From: Dysgonamonadaceae bacterium
Lineage (GTDB): Bacteria > Bacteroidota > Bacteroidia > Bacteroidales > Azobacteroidaceae
Direction: 5' to 3'
Assembly: GCA_031271125.1 (NCBI GenBank)
Contig: JAISWH010000186.1
Location: 1-34,966, forward strand
DNA: 34,966 bases
Each line of letters starts with the position of its first letter. Positions within the stretch are counted from its first letter, which is position 1. Position numbers and translations under genes: made by a program. A model generated the notes under the pieces. That model searched no databases and was not told where the DNA came from. It was given only the letters and a program-made list of their open reading frames with translations. Positions 25,239 to 34,966 of this stretch are shown here, piece by piece.

Positions 25239-28200
25239 TTAAAATTGAAGTTGAAGACCCAAAATAAAACTTCGGGACATCGGATAACTTGCTCCGTTAT
25301 AATATCCTGTTTTTGAAATCCTGCGAGGGTCGAAAACACCTGATTTCTTCCACATCAAAACATCCTGGCCTGTGGCATAAATGTTAAGCCCTTTTATTTG
25401 TAAAGGAGTTAACAATTCTTGAGGGATAGTATATGAAAGCGTTATGTTTTCGATATTCCAGTAATCACCCTTTTCCAAAAACATCGAAGATCTGCGGAAA
25501 TTATTTGAGCCTCCGCCGTCGGAATAAGCCACGTAAATCATAGGATAATAGGCATCATCGCCCGGTTTTTGCCAGAATTTACTTTCGTCGAATTTATACA
25601 AGGCTCTCGCATAGAAGTCGGCGCAATTGTCGAATTTGGATAATTGTTCTTGCAAAGTTGTATTGAAAATATAATGCCCGAAAGCAAAAGAGGATTGTAC
25701 ACGTAGAGAAAGGCCTTTATATTTGATCGTGGTATGCAGACCTCCCGAAATTTTAGGTTCGGGCGATTTATTGTCTATAACTTTTTTATCTTCATTGCCT
25801 CCGGATATTCTGTAATCTCCGTCGACATCAGTAAACAAAGGCATTCCCGGAAAATATTCCCCCTGCCGGTTCAATGCCAGGCCCATGTCTCCGTATATAG
25901 ACAACGGCTTTCCTGTCATCGGATTTACGGGCAAGTCACTCACATCCTGGAGTACGCCCAGGTATTCCCAGGTATAGTATTGGAAAGCCGGACGTCCCAC
26001 TATGAATGCATAATCGCCGACTATATAATCCCGTCCTCCGTTACCAAGTTTTGCTATCATTGCATTGCTTTTTGAAAGGTTGAGAGTCCATTCCCACTGA
26101 AAATCGCTTTTCCGGGGAAAAAGATAAGCGGTTGCACCGATTTCGAAGCCGTTTATAATCATATCCACGAGATTCGACCTTATGCTGTTGTAGCCAATGT
26201 AAGGCGCTAAAAATGAATCATATATCATGCCCGAATTATATTTCGAGTAAAAATCGGCATTGATAAACAACCGGTTGTTGAACATTTCCAGGTCGATACC
26301 ATAATTCATTTCCTTACTTTTCGCCCACGACAGGCTTTTATTCGGAACCTGATTGAATTGGGATATCACTAAATTTCTACCTCCGTATGTCTTGATATCC
26401 ATTTTATTACCATAGATATTGTTTATATTAGCACCTATATTGTTAATGGAAATAAGCGAATTATACTGCAAAGTCGGATCATGCGGTATTTCTCCCGATG
26501 TTCCGAATGAAGCGCGGATTTTACCGAAATTCAACCATCCGGATGTTTTTTGCATCCATGGTTCCTTGGAAAAAGCCCAATACCCCATAAGCGAAGGGAA
26601 AGTCGCCCATTTGTTGTTCTCCCCAAATTCCGACGAACCGTCGCGCCGCAGGGTTGCCGAAACATAGTAGCGCTTATCTTTATATCCGTAGGCGAGCTGT
26701 CCAAAGTATGATAACATATTGCTTTTCAATATATTGGATGATCCGTCAATGCTTTCCTTTTTATATCCGCTGATTATTTTCAGGTAGTCCGACGAACCGT
26801 TTTCCGCCCATAAGTCGGCATATTGCCTGACATCGGTATTTAATTCAAGCGCCGCCAATGCGAATAACTGGTGATCTTCTTTAAAAGTATGATTATACTT
26901 CAAGAGCGAGTGTCCCGTGATCGTGGTTCCCAAACTGGACGCCGATCTCGCATAGCTTTCATTGTTGGGTCTTGCCGTAGAGGGAATGAAATAATCGTTG
27001 GAACCAAATCTTATAGTGGCCCCTACAAGATTTTCCCAAACAAAATCCTTTGATAGATTTGCGGTAAGGGTTTCCGAAAACGATATATCATGGCTTGTGT
27101 TTTTATTATAGGCATCTCCCAATTCTCCCGAAATCATCTTCAATTCTTCGGGGGTACGATAAAACAAAGAAGAAAGTATATCCGAAGGGCTTGTAGGAAC
27201 GCCCCTCATATAGTTGTTTAATCCTCCCTTGCGATTAATAAAGCCGTAACGCATTATAAATTCGTTTTTTACCCTCTTAGTAAGGTTGCTTAACAAACTA
27301 GCGTTAAGGGTAAGCCGTGAAAGTCCATAACCCATAAGCACCCCGGTTTCATCACGAAAATTTAAGCCTACACGATAATTATTGTTTTCGCTTCCGCCAT
27401 CCATACTTAAACTGTAATCTTGTGAAAAACCCGATTGGTAGAACATATCCTGATAATCGTATGCATTATTGAAATAAGGATTGTATTTATCCGTCAACAC
27501 CGAAGGCAGTAGATAACCCATTACTTCCATTCCATTGCGTACGTCCACCCATGCCTGTTTGCCAAAAAGGTTTTCCATGGTTTTTTGCATGTATCCCAAC
27601 TTGGCTTGCCTTTCAGCCTCGCCGATATATACGTCCAAACGAGGAGGCGTGGTAACGACGCCAAGCGTAGCCCTGCCTGATATACGCGCTTTCCCGGTTG
27701 CTCCCCTTTTTGTTTTTAGGATAATAACGCCGTTTGCTCCGCGAGAACCATAAATAGCTGTGGCGGCGGCATCTTTAAGAATACTGATGGATGCTATTTC
27801 ATCGGGATTAAGAGAGGACAGAAAGTCGTTTTGTGAGACGTCGAAACCGGCTAAATCTTGCAACGACATAGGTATTCCGTCAACAATGTATAAGGGATTA
27901 CTCAATCCGTTCACTCCATCTTCGCTTGAAAGAGAAGTATTGCCACGGATAACCATACCGCTACCGCCCATACCCGGTATTCCGCCACGGATTACCGTTT
28001 GCAAGCCCGGCGCTTGCCCGGCTAATAAAGAGGTAAGCGACGTTGTCGAAATGTTTTCCAACGCTTTCATATTCACTTTTGATACGGCAGTAGAAACATC
28101 CCTGAGGTTCTGATTGTAATAACCGACAATCACTACCTCATCAATCGCAACATCTTTTTCTTTCAAAGTAACATTGATTTGCCGCCGGTTGGCTACGGGT

Positions 28201-28535
28201 TGCTCCTCTGTAACATAACCAAGGAACGAAAATACCAATACGGCATTGCTATTCGGTGCATTAATGCTGTACTTTCCATCTACATTCGTTACCGTTCCCG
28301 TAGAAGCGCCCTTAACAACGACATTCACGCCGGGTATCGGCTCACCTGCTTCATCAATTACCGTACCGGTTACGGTAGTTTGTTCTTGTGTTACCGATGC
28401 CTGATCATTCGTACCGGCAAAGGCTCGCGACAGATTCATAGAAACCGTCATCATAAACAGAAGACACGCCACATAAAGCAGCTTCTTGTGGTTTCCATGC
28501 ATAAAATTTTTTAGAAAAAACCTTTTTTTCACCAT
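25239..28535 (-). CDS. SusC/RagA family TonB-linked outer-membrane transporter
   Basis: 1098 aa; VTGTVIDEAGEPIPGVNVVVKGASTGTVTNVDGKYSI (CarboxypepD_reg-like), VDGIPM, SISILKDAAATAIYGSRGANGVIILKTKRG plug, C-terminal beta-barrel ending in LQLQF. The real start may be the internal ATG at 28502. Confidence 0.97.
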   Translation of the reverse strand: MVKKRFFLKNFMHGNHKKLLYVACLLFMMTVSMNLSRAFAGTNDQASVTQEQTTVTGTVIDEAGEPIPGVNVVVKGASTGTVTNVDGKYSINAPNSNAVLVFSFLGYVTEEQPVANRRQINVTLKEKDVAIDEVVIVGYYNQNLRDVSTAVSKVNMKALENISTTSLTSLLAGQAPGLQTVIRGGIPGMGGSGMVIRGNTSLSSEDGVNGLSNPLYIVDGIPMSLQDLAGFDVSQNDFLSSLNPDEIASISILKDAAATAIYGSRGANGVIILKTKRGATGKARISGRATLGVVTTPPRLDVYIGEAERQAKLGYMQKTMENLFGKQAWVDVRNGMEVMGYLLPSVLTDKYNPYFNNAYDYQDMFYQSGFSQDYSLSMDGGSENNNYRVGLNFRDETGVLMGYGLSRLTLNASLLSNLTKRVKNEFIMRYGFINRKGGLNNYMRGVPTSPSDILSSLFYRTPEELKMISGELGDAYNKNTSHDISFSETLTANLSKDFVWENLVGATIRFGSNDYFIPSTARPNNESYARSASSLGTTITGHSLLKYNHTFKEDHQLFALAALELNTDVRQYADLWAENGSSDYLKIISGYKKESIDGSSNILKSNMLSYFGQLAYGYKDKRYYVSATLRRDGSSEFGENNKWATFPSLMGYWAFSKEPWMQKTSGWLNFGKIRASFGTSGEIPHDPTLQYNSLISINNIGANINNIYGNKMDIKTYGGRNLVISQFNQVPNKSLSWAKSKEMNYGIDLEMFNNRLFINADFYSKYNSGMIYDSFLAPYIGYNSIRSNLVDMIINGFEIGATAYLFPRKSDFQWEWTLNLSKSNAMIAKLGNGGRDYIVGDYAFIVGRPAFQYYTWEYLGVLQDVSDLPVNPMTGKPLSIYGDMGLALNRQGEYFPGMPLFTDVDGDYRISGGNEDKKVIDNKSPEPKISGGLHTTIKYKGLSLRVQSSFAFGHYIFNTTLQEQLSKFDNCADFYARALYKFDESKFWQKPGDDAYYPMIYVAYSDGGGSNNFRRSSMFLEKGDYWNIENITLSYTIPQELLTPLQIKGLNIYATGQDVLMWKKSGVFDPRRISKTGYYNGASYPMSRSFILGLQLQF

Positions 28536-28553
28536 AACGATTTAAAAATTATA

Positions 28554-28583
28554 CAAAATTAAACAAAATTTTCCCACTCTCAA
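28554..28583 (-). promoter_or_regulatory. Promoter P1 for susC (TTG 28583-28581, N19, TAATTTTG 28561-28554)
   Basis: Perfect TAnnTTTG -7 element with correctly spaced TTG on the minus strand, just upstream of susC. Confidence 0.6.
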
Positions 28584-28626
28584 GGTACAAAGATGTATAT
28601 TGTTTGTTAAATATATCAATAAAATT

Positions 28627-28659
28627 GTATCAAAAAATAAAAATATCGTATCAAAAAAA
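28627..28659. repeat. Direct repeat GTATCAAAAAA x2 at 21-bp spacing upstream of susC
   Basis: GTATCAAAAAA at 28627-28637 and GTATCAAAAAAA at 28648-28659. Confidence 0.6.
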
Positions 28660-28693
28660 CAAATGCCTGTAGTTCGGCATTCTTCCTACAGGC
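28653..28693 (-). terminator. Intrinsic-terminator-like hairpin in the susC upstream region
   Basis: Minus strand GCCTGTAG-GAAGAATGCCGAA-CTACAGGC-ATTTGTTTTTTT: 8-bp GC-rich stem plus U-rich tract. Confidence 0.6.
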
Positions 28694-28832
28694 TTGCCTT
28701 GCTTAGACGGGAAAAAAACGTAGCGATTTATATTCCCTTGAACATGAACAGGTTCATGTTCCCGCGCCCAATAATAAAAGCGCATACCTAACAAAACCAA
28801 TACAGTGGGCATATCTTTATCTGTTTTATGTA
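28653..28832 (-). ncRNA. Candidate structured small RNA (or terminator-controlled susC leader)
   Basis: Promoter P2 (28868-28838) followed by minus-strand stems: GCCCA/TGGGC (28810-28806 with 28770-28766); perfect GAACATGAAC-CT-GTTCATGTTC (28761-28740); GGGAA/TTCCC (28737-28733 with 28713-28709); GCCTGTAG/CTACAGGC (28693-28686 with 28672-28665), then ATTTGTTTTTTT. Ends are approximate. Confidence 0.5.
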
Positions 28833-28837
28833 CGTTA

Positions 28838-28868
28838 CAAAATTACATGAAAATCTTACGATTTCCAA
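28838..28868 (-). promoter_or_regulatory. Promoter P2 (TTG 28868-28866, N20, TAATTTTG 28845-28838) driving transcription towards susC
   Basis: Same -7 octamer as P1, with correct -33 spacing; located upstream of the terminator-like hairpin. Confidence 0.55.
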
Positions 28869-28914
28869 GCACATGCAATGTGTAAACCAATATTTCAACA
28901 CAAACACTTCATCC

Positions 28915-28945
28915 TTGCAAGTTTAAAAATATTATTATACTTTTG
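28915..28945 (+). promoter_or_regulatory. Promoter of the XRE-cupin gene (TTG 28915-28917, N20, TACTTTTG 28938-28945)
   Basis: Consensus -33/-7 elements about 60 bp upstream of the ATG at 29006. Confidence 0.6.
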
Positions 28946-29005
28946 TACTCTGATAATTTACAATAAATTTCGGTCGAACACTGATAATAATATATAAAAA
29001 AACAC

Positions 29006-29581
29006 ATGAATACCGACAAAATAGTAGGAAAAAGGATTAAATCATTACGAGAGTCTCAGTCCATCGGTTTGGAGGAGATGGTGGAACGTACCGGTTTGGA
29101 CGCGGAACAAATCAATCGTATTGAAAGTGACAAAGAGTTGCCTTCATTGGCGCCATTGATTAAGATTGCACGGGTTTTGGGTGTTCGTTTGGGCACTTTT
29201 CTGGACGACCAGGATGCATTGGGTCCCGTTATTTCCCGTAAAAACAACCGGAGAGAAGGCTTCAGTTTTTCTACCAACCAGACGGTTTCCCGTACACACA
29301 TGGATTATTACTCCTTGTCGGCCGATAAATCGGGACGCCACATGGAACCGTTTATCATCCAGGTAGCTCCAAGGGAAGAGGCCGATTTTCAACTTTCATC
29401 CCACGAAGGCGAAGAATTTATTTTCTGTTTAGACGGTGCAATTGAGGTGACTTATGGGGAGGATTCCCACATTCTCGAAGAGGGCGACAGTATTTATTAC
29501 GATTCCATTGTTGCTCATCATGTGCATGCCGCCGATGCAAGGGGCGCGCAAATTCTGGCAGTAGTTTATACGCCGGCTTGA
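29006..29581 (+). CDS. XRE-family transcriptional regulator with C-terminal cupin sensor domain
   Basis: 191 aa; [62 protein letters not shown] (HTH_3) and [45 protein letters not shown] (cupin). Confidence 0.93.
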   Translation: MNTDKIVGKRIKSLRESQSIGLEEMVERTGLDAEQINRIESDKELPSLAPLIKIARVLGVRLGTFLDDQDALGPVISRKNNRREGFSFSTNQTVSRTHMDYYSLSADKSGRHMEPFIIQVAPREEADFQLSSHEGEEFIFCLDGAIEVTYGEDSHILEEGDSIYYDSIVAHHVHAADARGAQILAVVYTPA

Positions 29582-31233
29582 TGATTATGTTAACAGACAA
29601 AACAATAGGCCAATGGCTTGAATATTGGGCGGAAACAACGCCCGATAAGGAATACATTGTATATTCCGACCGTGATTTGCGATTCACGTGGAAACAGTTC
29701 AACGAAAGAGTGGATAATATGTCAAAGGGACTGATTTCCATTGGAGTAACAACCGGCATGCATGTGGGAATATGGGCGACAAACGTGCCCGACTGGCTGA
29801 CTTTTCTATATGCAGCAGCAAAAATCGGGGCGATTGCCGTCACCGTCAATACCAATTACAAGCAGCATGAACTGGAATATCTGACGGAAGATTCGGACAT
29901 TCACACTTTGTGTATTACCGAAGGCGTTTTCGACGGTTCGTATGTAGATATGGTAAATGCCATGCTCCCCGAATTGAAAACTTCGCAACGGGGTTATGTC
30001 AAAAGCGAACGGTTTCCGCATCTGAAAAATGTGGTTTTTATCGGTCAGGAAAAGTACCGCGGCATGTATAACACAGCCGAATTGTTGTTGTTGGGGAAAA
30101 ACATTTCCAATCGGGAGTTGAACGAATTGAAAAGCAAAGTGAATTGCCGGCATGTAGTTAATATGCAATATACTTCGGGGACGACGGGTTTCCCCAAAGG
30201 CGTCATGCTTACTCATTATAATATAGTGAACAACGGCTATTTTACGGGTGAAGGGATGCACTTTACGCAGGAAGATAAACTGTGTTGTTGCGTACCGCTA
30301 TTCCACTGTTTCGGGGTAGTTTTGGCAACAATGGCCTGCCTGACGCACGGGACTACCCAGGTGATGGTCGAACGATTCGATCCTTTACTCGTCCTGGCAT
30401 CCGTTCACAAAGAACGATGTACGGCTTTATATGGCGTTCCGACTATGTTTATTGCGGAACTAAATCATCCGATGTTTTCCATGTTCGACGTCAGTTCGTT
30501 ACGAACCGGCATTATGGCCGGATCGCTATGTCCCATCGAATTGATGCGAAAAGTGACCGAACAACTGCATGTTACGCACATCACCAGCGTATATGGCCTC
30601 ACGGAATCTTCACCGGGTATGACTCATTCGGTGATAGAAGATTCGTTTGAAGCGCGTTGCACGACAGTAGGCAAGGAATATCCGTTTACGGAGGTGAAAA
30701 TCATTAACCCCGATACAGGCGAAGAATGTCCTGCGGGCGTTCAGGGAGAAATTTGCTGCAAAGGCTATCTGGTGATGAAAGGTTATTACAAGAATCCAAA
30801 AGCAACGGATGAGGTGATTGACAAAAATGGTTTTCTCCATTCCGGCGACTTGGGCATAAAGGACGAAAAGGGTTATTACCGGATTACCGGACGCATAAAA
30901 GATATGATTATCCGGGGCGGGGAAAATATTTATCCTCGCGAAATTGAGGAATTTTTGTACCGGTTGCCGGGAGTAAAAGACATTCAGGTAGCCGGTATTC
31001 CATCTGAAAAGTATGGCGAAGAAGTGGGCGCTTTTATTATACAAGAAGAAAATACGAATCTGACGGCCGATGAAGTTCGTGAATTTTGCCGTGGGAAAAT
31101 TGCCCGGCACAAAATCCCGAAATATGTTTTCTTTGTCAAAGCTTTCCCTCTGACGGGAAGTGGCAAGATTCAGAAATTCAAACTCAAAGATATCGGATTG
31201 GCGATGTTATCTCAATCCACTTTCGTGCATTAA
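29581..31233 (+). CDS. AMP-dependent acyl-CoA synthetase/ligase
   Basis: [78 protein letters not shown]. The ATG at 29581 overlaps the upstream stop (TGATG). Confidence 0.94.
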   Translation: MIMLTDKTIGQWLEYWAETTPDKEYIVYSDRDLRFTWKQFNERVDNMSKGLISIGVTTGMHVGIWATNVPDWLTFLYAAAKIGAIAVTVNTNYKQHELEYLTEDSDIHTLCITEGVFDGSYVDMVNAMLPELKTSQRGYVKSERFPHLKNVVFIGQEKYRGMYNTAELLLLGKNISNRELNELKSKVNCRHVVNMQYTSGTTGFPKGVMLTHYNIVNNGYFTGEGMHFTQEDKLCCCVPLFHCFGVVLATMACLTHGTTQVMVERFDPLLVLASVHKERCTALYGVPTMFIAELNHPMFSMFDVSSLRTGIMAGSLCPIELMRKVTEQLHVTHITSVYGLTESSPGMTHSVIEDSFEARCTTVGKEYPFTEVKIINPDTGEECPAGVQGEICCKGYLVMKGYYKNPKATDEVIDKNGFLHSGDLGIKDEKGYYRITGRIKDMIIRGGENIYPREIEEFLYRLPGVKDIQVAGIPSEKYGEEVGAFIIQEENTNLTADEVREFCRGKIARHKIPKYVFFVKAFPLTGSGKIQKFKLKDIGLAMLSQSTFVH

Positions 31234-34200
31234 CAAATGCTTCTATCCAGGGCGTGATTTCATCTTTTTTGTGTTCTTGCGGATAATACGCACATTGCCA
31301 AGGAAATATCGCTCTTTCCGGATGAGGCATCATCGCCAAGTGCCGGCCATCTTTGGAACAAATTCCTGCTACGGCATAGTCTGATCCGTTCGGATTGCCC
31401 GGATAGGCAGGATAAGTGTATTTGGCGACAACCTGGTATTTCTTTTCTTCCAAGGGTAAAGAAAATTTTCCTTCTCCATGCGCCACCCAAACGCCCAACT
31501 TGCTGCCGGCAAGAGTTCGAAGCATCACAGACCTGTTTTTGGGTATCGTCAAAGAAACAAATTCCGATTCAAATTTATGAGAATCGTTGTGCAGCATCCG
31601 CGGGTGAATGTTGTGTTTGGGAGTAATCAGGTTCAATTCCATCATCAATTGGCAACCGTTGCAGATACCGAGACTCAGGGTGTCGGGACGAGCGTAAAAT
31701 TTATCCAATGTTTCCTTCGCTTTTTCATTGAACAGCAAGCCTCCCGCCCAACCTTTGGCAGATCCTAATACATCGGAATTGGAAAATCCGCCGCAAAAAA
31801 CAAGCATGTTAATGTTATCCAAAGTTTCCCGGCCTGAGACCAAATCGGTTGTGTGTACGTCTTTTACGTCAAATCCGGCCAGATAAAGCGCATAAGCCAT
31901 TTCCCGATCGCCGTTGGTTCCTTTTTCGCGGACAATAGCGGCCTTGATTCCCGAAGAACGACGGTCGAAACTCAAACCGTATCCGGCCAAAGTTCCTGTA
32001 AATCCTTTATGGAATTTAATTTGCAGGGGTTGTTGCTTATAGTTGAGGAAACGTTCTTTGGCGCATTTTTCCCCGCTTTGCAAGCGGTCTAAAAGGTAAG
32101 ACGAAATGAACCAAATGTCGCGCATGTAATCAATATCGAAATCGTATTCAGCTCCGTCTTTGGTAACACGGATATGTCGTTCTGTGGTTGGCTTTCCGAT
32201 TTTAGCAAATCCTATTCCATTAGTATTCAGAATGTTTTCGACCGTTTGTTTGTCTTCGACCTGAATCAAAATACCCGGATTTTCGCTGAACAATATTTTT
32301 ATCAAATCCGTTTCCTTCAATTTGTCTAAATTGATATCCAGCCCTCCTTCCTCGTTTCCGAATGTCATTTCCAAGAGCGTGGTAATCATTCCTCCTGCCG
32401 AAATATCGTGTCCGGCAAGAATCAATTCCCGTTCAACCAGTTCCTGAACGGTATCGAATGTTGTTTTGAAATAGTCGGCATCCGTTACGGTAGGCGCTTC
32501 ATCACCCAAACGATTCAACGATTGGGCAAAAGCCGAACCGCCGAGTTTGAATGTATCGAATGAGAAATCAATATAATAAAGCGTAAATCGCGGATTATTA
32601 ACCAATACGGGGGAAACGATTTTCCGGATATCCGAAATTTCGGCTCCGGCAGAAATAATGACGGTTCCGGGAGAGAAAACTTTTTCGTCGCCGTATTTTT
32701 GAGTCATGGATAGCGAATCTTTTCCGGTCGGGATATTGATATCCAAGTCGCAAGCGAAGTTGGAGCATGCCTCAACGGCATCATACAGGCGAGCGTCTTC
32801 ACCGGGGTTTTTGCCCGGCCACATCCAGTTGGCGCTCAACGAAATGCTTGCTGATTTCTCTTTCAACGGTGCAAAGACAAGATTGGTAAGCGCTTCTGCA
32901 ATAGCCAGGATCGAACCGGTTGCCGGATTAATCAAACCGGCTTGGGGGGCGTGGCCAATTGAAGTAGCAATGCCTGATTTTCCGCGATAATCCAAGGCAA
33001 CAGCCCCCAAATCGCTCAAAGGCAATTGGATCTCGCCCTGACATTGTTGGCGGGCGATTTTTCCGGTGACGGAACGATCGACTTTATTTGTCAGCCAATC
33101 TTTGCATGCCACAGATTCCAATTGCAGCACGTCTTCCAGATATTTGCCGATATTTTTGACGTCATAACAGATCGGTTTGAAATGTTCTTCGATAGTCAGG
33201 TCGTTCATAACCGTACGCGGCGGTTTTCCGAAGAAATCGGCTAATTGCATATCCAGAGGTTTTTGGCCGTCGGCTTGTTCGAATACCAAGCGGTCGTCGC
33301 CGGTTGTTTCACCGACTACATACATAGGAGCTCGTTCCCGTTCGGCGATTTTGCGTACCCATTCGACGTCTTCTTCTTTCAACAGCAAACCCATTCTTTC
33401 CTGACTTTCGTTTCCGATAATTTCTTTGGCCGATAGGGTAGGGTCGCCGATGGGTAATTTCGACATGTTAATTTTTCCTCCGGTTGATTCTACAAGTTCC
33501 GAGAGGCAATTGAGGTGTCCGCCGGCGCCATGGTCGTGAATAGATACGATGGGATTATGGTCTGATTCTGCGAGTGCGCGAATAACGTTTGAAACCCGTT
33601 TCTGCATTTCAGGATTGGCGCGTTGAACGGCATTCAGTTCAATTCCGCTGCTGTATTCCCCTGTGGCAACGGAAGATACGGCTCCTCCGCCCATTCCGAT
33701 GCGATAATTATCGCCGCCCAAAACCACGACTTTATCACTCGCTTTGGGTTCGTCCTTCAAGGCATCCCGTTTATTGGCGAAACCTACGCCCCCGGCGAGC
33801 ATAATTACTTTATCATAAGCGAATTTTTTTCGGTTTTCTTCGTGTTCGAAAGTCAAAAGGGAACCGCAAATCAGCGGCTGTCCGAATTTATTTCCGAAAT
33901 CGGAAGCTCCGTTTGAAGCCTTGATTAGAATTTGAGCGGGCGTCTGGTATATCCATTTTCTTGGCGGCATTGCATTTTCCCATTCGCGGTCTTCTTCGGT
34001 TCGCGGATAGGAAGTCATATAAACGGCCGTTCCTGCTATGGGCAGGGAAGCTTTTCCTCCGGCCAGGCGGTCGCGTATTTCACCGCCGGTGCCGGTTGAG
34101 GCGCCATTGAAAGGCTCAACGGTAGTAGGGAAATTATGTGTTTCCGCTTTCAGCGAAAGAACGGTTTCTATGTTTTTTACGGAAAAATAATCCGGTTTAC

Positions 34201-34882
34201 CGGCCGATTGAGGCGCAAATTGTTCGATAACAGGACCTGCATTGAAAGCGACATTATCTTTGTAAGCCGATACCAACTGATTGGGATTTACCCGGGAAGT
34301 TTTGCGTATCAGGTTGAAAAGCGTCGATTCTTTTTCTACTCCGTCGATGATAAAAATACCATTGAAAATTTTGTGCCGGCAATGTTCGGAATTGACTTGT
34401 GAAAATCCGAAAACTTCGCTATCAGTCAGTTTTCGACCTAATTTTTCACTGACCCCGTTCAAATATTTGATTTCGTCCGAACTTAAAGCCAATCCTTCCT
34501 GTTGGTTGTAAGCGGCGATATCTTCGATAGATACAATGGCTTCCGGTTTTTTGTTAATAGTGAAAACATCCTGCCCGACTCCGAAGTAAAGGCGTTGAAG
34601 CATAGGGTCGTATCCGGCATTTTTATCGGGAACAATCCAAAATTCTTCTATCCGGTTGATACCTTCGATTCCCATATTCCGGGTAATTTCAACAGCATTG
34701 GTACTCCACGGCGTAACCATTTCCCGCCGGGGTCCTACCAGGAAAGCATCTATATTTTTTTTAGATAAAAATTCGGCGCCGCCAAAAAGCCATATTAGTT
34801 TCTTACTTGCTATTTTTGAAAGTTTTATCGATGTATCAACAACGATAACCGAATTTGTTCCGCGTTTAAAAAAGAGAATCAT
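31184..34882 (-). CDS. purL: Phosphoribosylformylglycinamidine synthase
   Basis: About 1230 aa; [79 protein letters not shown] (class I GATase). The ATG at 34882 is preferred over the upstream TTG. Confidence 0.97.
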   Translation of the reverse strand: MILFFKRGTNSVIVVDTSIKLSKIASKKLIWLFGGAEFLSKKNIDAFLVGPRREMVTPWSTNAVEITRNMGIEGINRIEEFWIVPDKNAGYDPMLQRLYFGVGQDVFTINKKPEAIVSIEDIAAYNQQEGLALSSDEIKYLNGVSEKLGRKLTDSEVFGFSQVNSEHCRHKIFNGIFIIDGVEKESTLFNLIRKTSRVNPNQLVSAYKDNVAFNAGPVIEQFAPQSAGKPDYFSVKNIETVLSLKAETHNFPTTVEPFNGASTGTGGEIRDRLAGGKASLPIAGTAVYMTSYPRTEEDREWENAMPPRKWIYQTPAQILIKASNGASDFGNKFGQPLICGSLLTFEHEENRKKFAYDKVIMLAGGVGFANKRDALKDEPKASDKVVVLGGDNYRIGMGGGAVSSVATGEYSSGIELNAVQRANPEMQKRVSNVIRALAESDHNPIVSIHDHGAGGHLNCLSELVESTGGKINMSKLPIGDPTLSAKEIIGNESQERMGLLLKEEDVEWVRKIAERERAPMYVVGETTGDDRLVFEQADGQKPLDMQLADFFGKPPRTVMNDLTIEEHFKPICYDVKNIGKYLEDVLQLESVACKDWLTNKVDRSVTGKIARQQCQGEIQLPLSDLGAVALDYRGKSGIATSIGHAPQAGLINPATGSILAIAEALTNLVFAPLKEKSASISLSANWMWPGKNPGEDARLYDAVEACSNFACDLDINIPTGKDSLSMTQKYGDEKVFSPGTVIISAGAEISDIRKIVSPVLVNNPRFTLYYIDFSFDTFKLGGSAFAQSLNRLGDEAPTVTDADYFKTTFDTVQELVERELILAGHDISAGGMITTLLEMTFGNEEGGLDINLDKLKETDLIKILFSENPGILIQVEDKQTVENILNTNGIGFAKIGKPTTERHIRVTKDGAEYDFDIDYMRDIWFISSYLLDRLQSGEKCAKERFLNYKQQPLQIKFHKGFTGTLAGYGLSFDRRSSGIKAAIVREKGTNGDREMAYALYLAGFDVKDVHTTDLVSGRETLDNINMLVFCGGFSNSDVLGSAKGWAGGLLFNEKAKETLDKFYARPDTLSLGICNGCQLMMELNLITPKHNIHPRMLHNDSHKFESEFVSLTIPKNRSVMLRTLAGSKLGVWVAHGEGKFSLPLEEKKYQVVAKYTYPAYPGNPNGSDYAVAGICSKDGRHLAMMPHPERAIFPWQCAYYPQEHKKDEITPWIEAFVNARKWIEITSPIRYL

Positions 34883-34906
34883 TGATGTATGGAAATATTT
34901 TGAGCG

Positions 34907-34940
34907 CAAAGTTAGCATAAAATTCACAATTATACACAAA
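34907..34940 (-). promoter_or_regulatory. Putative purL promoter (TTTG 34940-34937, N22, TAACTTTG 34914-34907)
   Basis: Consensus -7 with an acceptable -33, 25 bp upstream of the ATG. Confidence 0.5.
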
Positions 34941-34966
34941 CGCATAAAAATTTTCGGTATTATCAA

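Noticed and set aside
28600-28791. 63-aa plus-strand ORF over the candidate RNA region
   Set aside because: It runs through the A-rich tract and all the inverted repeats and has no plausible promoter on that strand. It is more likely incidental.

Overview
This is a Bacteroidales-type chromosomal window, judged from SusC/SusD genes, TAnnTTTG/TTG promoters and DUF4492-cydAB. The left and right flanks are mostly housekeeping: proS, an IMPACT/YigZ gene, a glutathione peroxidase, a GNAT acetyltransferase, ridA, cydB-cydA-DUF4492 and tRNA-Leu(GAG) on the left; an XRE-cupin regulator, an AMP-dependent acyl-CoA ligase and purL on the right. The centre, about 9.58-28.54 kb and all on the minus strand, is a compact ten-gene polysaccharide utilization locus (PUL): SusC, SusD, a fasciclin-like lipoprotein, a probable DUF5007 lipoprotein, an uncharacterised lipoprotein, a clan GH-G-like (alpha/alpha)6 hydrolase, two tandem GH127-superfamily (DUF1680) proteins, a GH172/DUF2961 protein, and a TIM-barrel-like protein fused to an FGE/SUMF1-like domain without the canonical cysteines. 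A lipoprotein carrying two complete phosphoesterase domains (metallophosphoesterase plus endonuclease/exonuclease/phosphatase) follows on the same strand. The most interesting unannotated signal is in the divergent gap between susC and the XRE gene (about 28.65-28.83 kb, minus strand). It has a good Bacteroidetes promoter, four consecutive inverted repeats including a perfect 10-bp stem, and a hairpin plus U-tract, followed by a separate susC-proximal promoter. This looks like an independent small RNA or a terminator-controlled leader. No CRISPR array, rRNA or transposase was seen.
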